From Curtobacterium sp. Leaf183 (lineage in GTDB: Bacteria > Actinomycetota > Actinomycetes > Actinomycetales > Microbacteriaceae), in contig NZ_LMPO01000008.1 in NCBI RefSeq assembly GCF_001424385.1, positions 838,835 through 902,834 on the forward strand: 64,000 nucleotides of DNA, read 5' to 3'. Under the pieces are notes generated by a model. The model searched no databases and had not been told where the DNA came from. It was given only the letters and a program-made list of their open reading frames with translations. Of the stretch, positions 16,553 to 24,945 are shown one piece after another. How positions within the stretch are numbered: position 1 is the stretch's first letter; each line of letters opens with the position of its first letter. The translations under genes and the position numbers were made by a program.

Positions 16553-17917
16553 ATGACGCCCACGAACCCACGAGGACCCCTGACGAGACGACAGCTGTTC
16601 GGCTTCGGGATCGGCGCTGCGGCGACCGGTCTGCTGGCCGGCTGTGCGGTCCCGGGGTCGACCAACGTCAACAAGGCCGCGCTCGTGCCGGCCGCAGCGG
16701 GCGGCGAGACCGTCACGCTGACCTACTGGGCCTGGCTCAAGGACCTGCAGAAGGTCTGCGACGTCTGGAACGCGAAGAACCCGAGGATCCAGGTGCAGGC
16801 CAACTGGATCCCCGGCGGCAACTCCGGCGGGTACCAGAAGATGTACTCCGCGCTCGCGGCTGGCGGCGGTCCCGACATCGGGCAGGTCGAACTCCGGCAG
16901 ATCCCCGAGTTCATGCTGGCCAACGGCCTGGTCGACCTGGCCCGCTACGGCGCGAAGGACTTCCAGTCGAAGTACGACGAGGCCGCCTGGGCCCAGGTCG
17001 AGTTCGTCGACGGCGTCTACGGCATCCCGCAGGACACCGGCCCCATGGGGTTCTACTACCAGACCGCGATCCTCGAGCAGGCCGGCGGCGAACCGCCGTC
17101 GACGTGGGACGAGTGGAAGGTGCTGTCCGACAAGGTCCGGAAGACGGGCAAGCAGAACTACCTCGAGGTGTTCCCGGTCGCCGACGCCTCGCCCTTCGCC
17201 GCCTACGCCCAGCAGGCCGGCGCCCGGTGGTTCAAGGTCGACGGTGACGAGTGGGTCGTGGACATGACCGACGACGCCACGCTGAAGGTCGCCGACTTCT
17301 TCGACGGCTGCATCGACGACGACCTGGTCGACACCAGCGCCGGCGCCTACTCCCCCGGCTGGTACGCCGCGTGCGCCAGCGGCCGGATCGCCGCGGTGAC
17401 GAGCGCGAGCTGGGGCGACGCCCTGATCGAGTCGATCCAGGGCGGCAAGGGCAAGTGGAAGGTCGCCCCCATGCAGAAGTGGGACGCGTCCGGCTTCGGC
17501 TCGAGCGCGATCGGCGGCTCGAGCGCCGCGGTCCTGGCGAACGCGAAGCACCCGAAGGAAGCCCTCGAGTTCATCACCTGGATGACCACCTCGAAGGACG
17601 GCATCGACGCGATGATCAAGTACTGCGGCATCGGCTGGTCCCCCGCGACGGACTACATCGGTGCCCAGCGCGAGAAGCCCTCCGCGTGGTTCTCCGGCCA
17701 GAACTACAACGAGGACGTCTTCGTCCCCGCGGCCAAGGAGCAGAACGTCGACTGGTCGTGGTCGCCCGTGACGCAGTCGGCGTTCACGTCGCTGCAGAAC
17801 CAGTTCCGCCGCAAGATCACCGGCAACCTCAAGCTCTCGGACGCCGTCGAGCTGGCCCAGGCCGAGATCGTCCAGTCCTTCAAGGACAAGGGCCTCAGCG
17901 TCAGGACGGCACGATGA
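16553..17917 (+). CDS. Sugar ABC transporter substrate-binding lipoprotein (SBP family 1)
   Basis: A 454-residue binding protein. The N-terminus carries TRRQLFGFGIGAAATGLLAG with a Tat-like twin arginine, followed by Cys31 of the lipobox, so it is probably exported folded and lipid-anchored. Family-1 SBP features follow: VTLTYWAWLKDLQKV, then YSALAAGGGPDIGQVELRQI and later EALEFITWMTTS. It heads a four-gene set with two CUT1 permeases and a GH2 beta-galactosidase, so a galactoside-containing oligosaccharide is the likely ligand. No ATPase is encoded here, so a shared MsiK-type ATPase elsewhere probably energises it. The ATG overlaps an upstream GAGGTGCAGG. Confidence 0.92.
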   Translation: MTPTNPRGPLTRRQLFGFGIGAAATGLLAGCAVPGSTNVNKAALVPAAAGGETVTLTYWAWLKDLQKVCDVWNAKNPRIQVQANWIPGGNSGGYQKMYSALAAGGGPDIGQVELRQIPEFMLANGLVDLARYGAKDFQSKYDEAAWAQVEFVDGVYGIPQDTGPMGFYYQTAILEQAGGEPPSTWDEWKVLSDKVRKTGKQNYLEVFPVADASPFAAYAQQAGARWFKVDGDEWVVDMTDDATLKVADFFDGCIDDDLVDTSAGAYSPGWYAACASGRIAAVTSASWGDALIESIQGGKGKWKVAPMQKWDASGFGSSAIGGSSAAVLANAKHPKEALEFITWMTTSKDGIDAMIKYCGIGWSPATDYIGAQREKPSAWFSGQNYNEDVFVPAAKEQNVDWSWSPVTQSAFTSLQNQFRRKITGNLKLSDAVELAQAEIVQSFKDKGLSVRTAR

Positions 17918-19005
17918 CCCAGGACACGGCGACCAAGCCGACCTTCCGCACCGGCACCAAGGCCACGCGCGCGCAGCAGCGTGCACCGTGGGTGCTGCTC
18001 GCGCCGTTCCTGGCGCTCTTCGTGCTGACGTTCATCATCCCGATCATCAGCGCCCTGTTCCAGAGCTTCACCACCGTCGACCGCAAGGGCCTGTTCGGCG
18101 AGGACGGCGTGACGGGCCGGTTCGCCGGGTTCGACAACTACGTCACCGCGCTCAACGACTCGGGCTTCGTCGCCTCGATCGGCCGCATGCTGCTGTTCGG
18201 CATCGTCCAGGTGCCGGTGATGATCATCGCGTGCACCATCCTGGCGCTGCTGCTCGAGTCGGCGAGCGCCCGCTGGCCGGGCTTCTTCCGGGCGATCTAC
18301 TTCATGCCGTACGGGGTCCCGGGCGTCATCGCGACGATCCTCTGGTCGTTCCTGTACGTGCCCGGGCTGTCCCCGATCGTGTCGCTGCTGCAGTCGATGG
18401 GGCTGCAGCCGGACTTCCTCGGCGCCAACAGCGTGCTGTGGTCGATCGCGAACATCGTCACGTGGACGTACACCGGCTACAACATGCTCATCATCGTGGC
18501 GCAGCTGAAGTCGATCCCCGGCGAGGTCTACGAGGCCGCCAAGATGGACGGCGCCGGCCCGTTCCAGGTCGCGTGGCGCATCCAGATCCCGCTGATCGCA
18601 CCCGCGCTGGTGCTGACGACGGTGTTCTCGATCATCGGCACCCTGCAGCTCTTCGCCGAGCCACAGATCCTGTCGACGGTCGCCCCGGCGATCGACACCG
18701 AGTACACGCCGAACTACGCCGCGTACACGAACGCGTTCGCGTTCAACGAGTACGGCGTCGCGAGTGCACAGGCGGTCATCATCGCCCTGGCCGCCTTCAT
18801 CCTGTCGTTCGCGTTCCTGGCGCTGACGAACCGGGCACCGAAGAACGAGCGCGACCAGCGCAAGCGGGCCAGGCGGGACGGCCAGGAGGCCCGGCGCGCG
18901 CTCCAGACGCGCGCATCCGCCGTCCGTCCGGTCACCAACCAAGCCGACCAGGGCCTCCCGGCCAGGTCCGGTCAGCAGCACGGAACGCAGGGGGCGGAAG
19001 CATGA
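17914..19005 (+). CDS. Sugar ABC transporter permease, MalF type
   Basis: A 363-residue CUT1 permease with six to seven helices (WVLLAPFLALFVLTFIIPII first) and the EAA loop EVYEAAKMDGAGPFQVAWRI. The start overlaps the binding-protein stop by four bases. The C-terminus has an unusually long basic tail of about 60 residues (NERDQRKRARRDGQEARRAL) that MalF-type proteins lack. It forms the channel with the following MalG-type subunit. Confidence 0.92.
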   Translation: MTQDTATKPTFRTGTKATRAQQRAPWVLLAPFLALFVLTFIIPIISALFQSFTTVDRKGLFGEDGVTGRFAGFDNYVTALNDSGFVASIGRMLLFGIVQVPVMIIACTILALLLESASARWPGFFRAIYFMPYGVPGVIATILWSFLYVPGLSPIVSLLQSMGLQPDFLGANSVLWSIANIVTWTYTGYNMLIIVAQLKSIPGEVYEAAKMDGAGPFQVAWRIQIPLIAPALVLTTVFSIIGTLQLFAEPQILSTVAPAIDTEYTPNYAAYTNAFAFNEYGVASAQAVIIALAAFILSFAFLALTNRAPKNERDQRKRARRDGQEARRALQTRASAVRPVTNQADQGLPARSGQQHGTQGAEA

Positions 19006-19937
19006 CCAGTGAAGCGATCCAGGCGCCAGCGACCGCGCAGAGCGCGCCGCCCGTCGACACCACGTCGATCTCGTCGCACCAGCGCCGCCGACTCGACCGC
19101 TCCGGCAAGTCGCAGATCGTGGTGACGGGGATCCTGGTCATCGTCGCGATCTACTTCCTGGTGCCGCTGTACTGGGTGGTCATCGCCGCCACGAAGACGA
19201 CCGGCGCGCTGTTCGCGACGAACGGCTTCTGGTTCGGTGGCGACTTCGCCCTGTTCAGCAACCTCCAGCAGGTGTTCACGTACGACGGCGGGATCTTCGT
19301 CCGCTGGATCGCGAACAGCATCCTGTACTCGGGCGTCGGCGCGGTCCTGGCGACGTACTTCGCCGCCGCCGGCGGGTACGCCCTGGCCAAGTACGAGTTC
19401 CGCGGACGACAGCTGGTGTTCGGGACGATCCTCGGCGGCGTGCTCGTGCCGGGTACCGCGACGGCGTTGCCGCTGTTCCTGCTGTTCTCGACGATGGGCC
19501 TGACCGACACCTACTGGAGCGTGCTCATCCCGAGCCTGGTCTCGCCGTTCGGCCTGTTCCTGTGCCGGGTGTACGCCGCGGCTTCGGTCGACACGGCGCT
19601 CATGGAGTCCGCTCGACTCGACGGTGCCAGTGAGCTGCGGATCTTCCACACCATCGTGCTGCGGCAGCTGACCCCGGCGCTGGTGACGGTGTTCCTGTTC
19701 CAGGTCGTCGGCATCTGGAACAACTTCTTCCTGCCGCTGATCATGCTGGCGGACCAGAAGCTGTACCCGATCACACTGGGACTCAACAACTGGCGGGCCC
19801 AGGTCGACCGACTGCCGGAGTTCTACCAGCTCACCACCGGCGGGGTGCTCGTCTCGGTCATCCCGCTCGTCATCGCCATCATCGTCCTGCAGCGCTTCTG
19901 GCGCGGGGGCCTCACGGAAGGATCGGTCAAGGGTTGA
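19002..19937 (+). CDS. Sugar ABC transporter permease, MalG type
   Basis: A 311-residue CUT1 permease. A cytoplasmic tail of about 40 residues precedes the first helix (VVTGILVIVAIYFLVPLYWV). The EAA loop is ALMESARLDGASELRIFHTI, and the family C-terminal pattern ends in LQRFWRGGLTEGSVKG. It overlaps both neighbours by four bases, so expression is coupled. Confidence 0.92.
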   Translation: MTSEAIQAPATAQSAPPVDTTSISSHQRRRLDRSGKSQIVVTGILVIVAIYFLVPLYWVVIAATKTTGALFATNGFWFGGDFALFSNLQQVFTYDGGIFVRWIANSILYSGVGAVLATYFAAAGGYALAKYEFRGRQLVFGTILGGVLVPGTATALPLFLLFSTMGLTDTYWSVLIPSLVSPFGLFLCRVYAAASVDTALMESARLDGASELRIFHTIVLRQLTPALVTVFLFQVVGIWNNFFLPLIMLADQKLYPITLGLNNWRAQVDRLPEFYQLTTGGVLVSVIPLVIAIIVLQRFWRGGLTEGSVKG

Positions 19938-22900
19938 CCAACGCCGCCATCGACGACCTGCACGCCACCACGCCGGGTTCGGCGTCCCGACTGGCACCCC
20001 GTGCCTGGTTGCACACGGACGCTCCCGCCCTGTCACTGAACGGGGAGTGGGACTTCCGCTGGTCGCCGGTGGCGGACGTCCCGCTGCCGGGTGCCGACGA
20101 CGCCTGGGGCACGATCCCGGTGCCGGCGCACTGGGTGCTCCACGGCCACGGCTCGCCGAGCTACACGAACCTGCAGTACCCGTTCCCGATCGACCCGCCA
20201 CACCCGCCGGAGGAGAACCCGACCGGCGACTACCGGCGCACGTTCGCGGTCCCGACGACGTTCGACGCCGCCGGCCGGGTGCTGCTGCGCTTCGACGGGG
20301 TCGAGTCGCACTTCCGGGTGTGGCTGAACGACACGCTGGTCGGGTGGAGCACCGGGTCGCGCCTGGCGACCGAGTTCGACGTGACCGAGCTGCTGCGGCC
20401 CGGGACGAACGAGCTCCGCGTCCGGGTGCACCAGTGGTCGGCGGCCTCGTACCTCGAGGACCAGGACCAGTGGTGGCTCCCCGGCATCTTCCGCGACGTC
20501 ACGCTGCTCGCACGCCCCACGGCGCCGATCGACGACGTCTTCGTGCGCGCCGGCTGGACCGCCACGCTCGGTGACGCCGCCTCGGCGGGCACCGCGGCCT
20601 CGGGTCGTCCGTCCACCGGGACCGGCACGATCTCGTTCCCCACGCTCGACGCGGTGTTCCCGGTGCGGTTCTCCGTGCCGGACCTGGGCGTCGACGTGAC
20701 CTGGGCGTCGCCCGACGACGTGCAGCCGATCGCGGTCGAGGGCGTCGACCCGTGGAGCGCCGAGCTGCCGCGGCTGTACGACGCGACGCTGTCCTCGGGC
20801 ACCGACGCGGGCGGCACCGCAGGCGGGGAGACCGTCACCCTGCGGCTCGGGTTCCGCAGCGTCCGCATCGAGGGCGACCGGTTCCTGGTCAACGGCGAGC
20901 GCGTCGTGTTCCACGGTGTGAACCGCCACGAGACCCACCCGGAGCGCGGTCGCGTGTTCGACGAGGCCCATGCCCGTGCGGACATGGCGCTGATGAAGCG
21001 CAACAACGTCAACGCGATCCGGACCTCGCACTACCCGCCGCACCCACGCGTGCTGGACCTGGCGGACGAGCTCGGCTTCTGGGTCATCCTGGAGTGCGAC
21101 CTCGAGACCCACGGGTTCCTGTTCGTCGGGTGGCAGGGCAACCCCTCCGACGACCCCGCGTGGGAGGACGCCTACCTCGACCGCATCGCGCGCACCGTCG
21201 AGCGGGACAAGAACCACGCGTCCATCGTGATGTGGTCCCTCGGCAACGAGTCCGGCACCGGGCGCAACCTGGCCGCGATGTCGAACTGGGTGCACCGCCG
21301 CGACGACGAGCGTCCCGTCCACTACGAGGGCGACTACACGGGCGAGTACACCGACGTTTACTCGCGGATGTACCCGACGCTGCAGGAGACCGAGTCGATC
21401 GGCGGCGGCACCGCGACCCCGCTGCTCGGGTGCGGTCCGGCCGAGGCGGCCCGGCAGCGCTCGAAGCCGTTCATCCACTGCGAGTACGTGCACGCGATGG
21501 GCAACGGCCCCGGACAGATCGCCGAGTACGAGGCCCTGGTGGACCGGTACCCGCGCCTGCACGGCGGCTTCGTGTGGGAGTGGCGCGACCACGGCCTGCT
21601 CACGCACACGCCCGACGGCACGCCGTTCTACGGGTACGGCGGCGACTTCCACGAGGTCGTCCACGACGGCAACTTCGTGATGGACGGCCTGGTGCTGCCC
21701 GACGACACGCCGACGCCGGGGCTGGCGGAGTTCGCGGCCGTCGTGGCACCGGTCCGGATGTCGCTCGGCACGACGACGGTCCTGGTCGAGAACCGCTTCC
21801 ACTCGGCGTCAACCGCCGGGCTGCGGTTCCGGTGGACGCTGTCGCGCAACGGCGTGGTCGAGCACGAGGGACGGCTCGCACCCGGCGTCGTCGCCGCGCG
21901 GGAGTCGGTCACCGTGCCGGTCCCGACCGAGGTGCTCGAGGCCGCAGCCGGGCCGATCGCACCCGGGGAGGAGCTCTGGCTCGACATCGTCGCGGAGCTC
22001 GCCGGGCCGACGGCCTGGGCGGACACCGGCCACGTCGTCGCGCGCGCCCAGACGCTCGTCGCGTCGCGCGTGGCGGAGGCCCCACGGGCCTCCCGGCAGG
22101 GCTGGGACGGCGACCGCCTGGGCGACGCGACGTTCACCGAGCGCGGCGACCTGTCCAGCTGGAAGGGACAGGAGGTGGCGGGCCCCCGTCTGGAGCTCTG
22201 GCGCGCACCGACCGACAACGACCGGCTCGCGTCCCAGGGCGGCTACGAGACCGCCGACCCGGTGCTGACGCACGGCGTCGGCGACCCGTCCGCGCCGGCA
22301 TCCGCGACGAAGTGGCTCGCGCACGGGCTCGACCGGTTGACGCACCGTCTGGTGCACGTCGAACGGTCCGAGCACGGGCTGGTGCAGCGCGTCCGAGTCG
22401 CGGCGGCGAACAGCGGTGCCGGTGTGGACGTGACGCACCGGTGGACGCTGACCGACGACGGGCTGCTGCTCGACACCACGGCCGTCCCGTTCGGCGAGTG
22501 GGGCATCACCTGGCCGCGGATCGGTGTCCGCATCGACCTGCCGGCGTCCCTGGTGGACGAGTCGGCGGAGTGGTTCGGGACGGGGCCGCTCGAGTCGTAC
22601 GCGGACTCGTCGCACGCGGCGCACGTCGGCGTCTTCGGATCACCGGTGTCGCTGCTGACGGCGAACTACTCGCGACCGCAGGAGTCCGGGCACCGACCGG
22701 ACCTCCGCACGCTGCGGGTCGGTCCGTTCACGGTGTCGTCCGTCGGCGCGCGGCGGACCGGGTTCACGCTGACTCCGTGGACCGCGCAGCAGGTCGCCCG
22801 GGCCGGCCACCCGTACGAGCTGCCGACGCCGGACGCCACCTACCTGTACCTCGACGCCGCGCAGCACGGCCTGGGCTCGCGCGCGTGCGGTCTGGACGTG

Positions 22901-22957
22901 CTGCCGGAGCACCAGCTCTGGCCGGCGTCGACGGCGTGGACGGTGCTCCTGGGCTGA
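19934..22957 (+). CDS. Glycoside hydrolase family 2 beta-galactosidase (LacZ type)
   Basis: A 1007-residue beta-galactosidase with the full LacZ domain order: N-terminal jelly roll (NGEWDFRWSP), Ig-like domains, TIM barrel, and C-terminal beta-sandwich starting near ELWRAPTDND. The acid/base is Glu439 in WSLGNESGTGRN and the nucleophile is Glu517 in HCEYVHAMGNG. Length matches E. coli LacZ (1023). No signal peptide is seen, so it acts on imported substrate in the cytoplasm. The TTG start overlaps the permease stop as TTGA, which argues strongly for this start. Confidence 0.93.
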   Translation: MTNAAIDDLHATTPGSASRLAPRAWLHTDAPALSLNGEWDFRWSPVADVPLPGADDAWGTIPVPAHWVLHGHGSPSYTNLQYPFPIDPPHPPEENPTGDYRRTFAVPTTFDAAGRVLLRFDGVESHFRVWLNDTLVGWSTGSRLATEFDVTELLRPGTNELRVRVHQWSAASYLEDQDQWWLPGIFRDVTLLARPTAPIDDVFVRAGWTATLGDAASAGTAASGRPSTGTGTISFPTLDAVFPVRFSVPDLGVDVTWASPDDVQPIAVEGVDPWSAELPRLYDATLSSGTDAGGTAGGETVTLRLGFRSVRIEGDRFLVNGERVVFHGVNRHETHPERGRVFDEAHARADMALMKRNNVNAIRTSHYPPHPRVLDLADELGFWVILECDLETHGFLFVGWQGNPSDDPAWEDAYLDRIARTVERDKNHASIVMWSLGNESGTGRNLAAMSNWVHRRDDERPVHYEGDYTGEYTDVYSRMYPTLQETESIGGGTATPLLGCGPAEAARQRSKPFIHCEYVHAMGNGPGQIAEYEALVDRYPRLHGGFVWEWRDHGLLTHTPDGTPFYGYGGDFHEVVHDGNFVMDGLVLPDDTPTPGLAEFAAVVAPVRMSLGTTTVLVENRFHSASTAGLRFRWTLSRNGVVEHEGRLAPGVVAARESVTVPVPTEVLEAAAGPIAPGEELWLDIVAELAGPTAWADTGHVVARAQTLVASRVAEAPRASRQGWDGDRLGDATFTERGDLSSWKGQEVAGPRLELWRAPTDNDRLASQGGYETADPVLTHGVGDPSAPASATKWLAHGLDRLTHRLVHVERSEHGLVQRVRVAAANSGAGVDVTHRWTLTDDGLLLDTTAVPFGEWGITWPRIGVRIDLPASLVDESAEWFGTGPLESYADSSHAAHVGVFGSPVSLLTANYSRPQESGHRPDLRTLRVGPFTVSSVGARRTGFTLTPWTAQQVARAGHPYELPTPDATYLYLDAAQHGLGSRACGLDVLPEHQLWPASTAWTVLLG

Positions 22958-22974
22958 CTGGGTAGGTTGGGCGG

Positions 22975-24123
22975 ATGCCCACGTTCGACTTCGCCGCGGT
23001 GTTCCGGCGCGACCCCGATGCCGACGAGCCCGACCTCGTCACCATCGACGGCACCGACCGGTTCCTGCTGGACGAGGCGCCGCACGTGCACGGTGACGCG
23101 CTCCGGCAGCCGGGCGAGGTCGCGGTCGTCGACGACCGCAACGGCGTCCTGACCCTGGGGCTGCTCACCGTGCACGGCGCCGCCGACGTCCGGGTCGTAC
23201 AGGACTCCCTGACCGCCGAACGTGCCCTCGAAGCGAACGCGGGCACGTTCGGGCGGCGCGGGTTCCACCACCCGGACTCGCTGCAGGACGCCTTCCGCGA
23301 CGTCCGGCTCGTGCTGCTCCGGCTGTCCAAGTCCCTCGACCGACTCGACGAGGTGGCGCGGGCCGTCGCCCGCTTCGCTGCCCCGGACGTGGTGCTGCTG
23401 TGCGGCGGGCAGACGAAGCACATGACGCTGTCCCAGAACGACGTCCTCCGGCGGTCCTTCGGCGACGTCGTCGCGACCCGTGGGCGCGGGAAGTCCCGGC
23501 TGCTCGTCGCGCAGGACCCGCTGCAGGCCGCCGCGAACCGGGCGGCGCTGACCTCGCCGTGGCCGAAGCACGTGCACGTCGACGAGCTCGGGCTCACGCT
23601 CGTCGCGCACGGCGGGGTGTTCGCCGGGGCGTCGCTCGACCTCGGCACGCGGGTGTTGCTCGACGTGGTGGACCAGGCCGTGCCGACCGCCCGCGTGGCC
23701 GTCGACATGGGCTGCGGGAACGGGGTGGTCGCCACGGTCCTCGCCCGTCGCCGTCCGGCACTCAAGGTGGTCGCGACGGACGTGTCCGCCATCGCGGTCG
23801 CCTCGACCAGGGCCACCGCACTCGTGAACGGCGTCGACGACCGGGTCCGCGTCCTGCGGACCGACGCGGGCGACGAGCTCGACGCCGGGTCAGCGCAGCT
23901 GGTCGTGTGCAACCCGCCGTTCCACACCGACAGCGCGGTGTCCACCGACGCGGCCGAGGCGATGTTCCGGAACGCGGCGACGATCCTCCAGACCGGCGGC
24001 GAGCTGTGGTGCGTCTGGAACTCGCACCTGCGCTACCGACCGGTGCTCGAGCGGATCGTCGGCGAGACCCGGCAGGTCACACGGACCCCGAAGTACACCG
24101 TGACGGCGTCCCGCGCCCGCTGA
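22975..24123 (+). CDS. Class I SAM methyltransferase, RlmG/RsmC-like (23S/16S rRNA guanine-N2)
   Basis: A 382-residue protein with two tandem Rossmann-like halves, as in RsmC and RlmG. The N-terminal half is degenerate. The C-terminal 'methyltransferase small' domain has the SAM motif AVDMGCGNGVVATVLARR, the acidic ATDVSAIAVAS and the catalytic VCNPPFH motif of N2-guanine rRNA methylases. It starts 17 bases after the beta-galactosidase stop but is functionally unrelated. RlmG (23S G1835) is the closest in layout; the exact target base cannot be read from sequence. Confidence 0.82.
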   Translation: MPTFDFAAVFRRDPDADEPDLVTIDGTDRFLLDEAPHVHGDALRQPGEVAVVDDRNGVLTLGLLTVHGAADVRVVQDSLTAERALEANAGTFGRRGFHHPDSLQDAFRDVRLVLLRLSKSLDRLDEVARAVARFAAPDVVLLCGGQTKHMTLSQNDVLRRSFGDVVATRGRGKSRLLVAQDPLQAAANRAALTSPWPKHVHVDELGLTLVAHGGVFAGASLDLGTRVLLDVVDQAVPTARVAVDMGCGNGVVATVLARRRPALKVVATDVSAIAVASTRATALVNGVDDRVRVLRTDAGDELDAGSAQLVVCNPPFHTDSAVSTDAAEAMFRNAATILQTGGELWCVWNSHLRYRPVLERIVGETRQVTRTPKYTVTASRAR

Positions 24124-24163
24124 GCGCGACGCGCGCGCTGCGGTGCGGATCGGATCCGCATAG

Positions 24164-24209
24164 CGGGACCCGTTCGCACCGCGGATTCCGGCGGTGCGAA
24201 CGGGTCCCG
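24164..24209. terminator. 19-bp perfect stem hairpin between convergent genes
   Basis: Arms CGGGACCCGTTCGCACCGC and its exact inverse enclose an eight-base loop. A second, 17-bp palindrome (TGCGGATC-G-GATCCGCA) lies just upstream at 24144-24160. Both sit between the convergent methyltransferase and DUF3151 genes, so a bidirectional terminator is likely. Confidence 0.7.
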
Positions 24210-24246
24210 GTTGTGCGAAACCCGCTCGCGCCGCGCCGCGCCGCCG

Positions 24247-24666
24247 CTACGCCTGCAGCGCGGGGATGACGGTCGGGTCCGCACCGTTCAGGAAGTCCGT
24301 CAGGCGCTCGGGCTCGCCCGGTTCGTCGATCGCGACCGCGGCCCGGCGCAGCGCGAACAGGGAGCGCAGCACCCCGCGGTTCGGCTCGTGCGACCACGGC
24401 ACCGGTCCGGCTCCCCGCCAGCCGGCGCCCCGCAGCGCGTCCAGACCACGGTGGTACCCGACCCGGGCGTAGGCGTAGGACTCGAGCGTCGCGCCGCGGT
24501 CCCAGGCCTCGTCGGCCAGGAGCGCCCACGCCAGGCTCGACGACGGGTGCGCCACGACGACGCTCGCGACCGGGGCGTCAGCGGCCAGGGCGGCGTCGAC
24601 CTCGGGGTCGGCGGGCAGCAGGGTCTCCGGGTTGGCGGACGGGGTCGGCAGCAGGTTCTCGGGCAT
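24247..24666 (-). CDS. DUF3151 family protein
   Basis: A 139-residue soluble protein matching the actinobacterial DUF3151 family in length and in motifs such as HPSSSLAWALLADEAWDRGA and SYAYARVGYHRGLDALRGAG, where the second half reads like a TPR-type helical pair. No function is established for the family. ATG start. It is convergent with the methyltransferase gene and divergent from the ABC-F gene. Confidence 0.8.
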   Translation of the reverse strand: MPENLLPTPSANPETLLPADPEVDAALAADAPVASVVVAHPSSSLAWALLADEAWDRGATLESYAYARVGYHRGLDALRGAGWRGAGPVPWSHEPNRGVLRSLFALRRAAVAIDEPGEPERLTDFLNGADPTVIPALQA

Positions 24667-24905
24667 GACTCCACCCTGTCATGGTCGAGTGCTTGCGTCG
24701 CCACCCGACCGCGGCCTACGGTGGATCCACTCCGTCGTGACCGCGGAGCAGCGGGGTGGGAGACCGACCGCCGGCTCGGGTCACGGACACGGGGGGACCC
24801 CGACGGAAGAAGACGGATTGCTGTCGATCACCGGTTCTGCTCAGCCCTCGCGCTGACACCGTGATCGCGCGCCCCGTCGGGCGCTCCACCGCACCGCGGT
24901 GGGTC

Positions 24906-24931
24906 GGTGTCGTGCGCCCAGCATCGACACC
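24906..24931 (+). promoter_or_regulatory. Leader hairpin in front of the ABC-F gene
   Basis: GGTGTCG and CGACACC pair in the 5' leader, extended by TGC/GCA with one bulge, and end directly before the GGGGAGA ribosome binding site. A smaller hairpin, CCACCGC-ACC-GCGGTGG, lies just upstream. The gap to the divergent DUF3151 gene is 279 bases, long for this genome. Antibiotic-responsive ABC-F genes are often controlled by leader attenuation. Confidence 0.4.
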
Positions 24932-24945
24932 GGGGAGACACCTCC

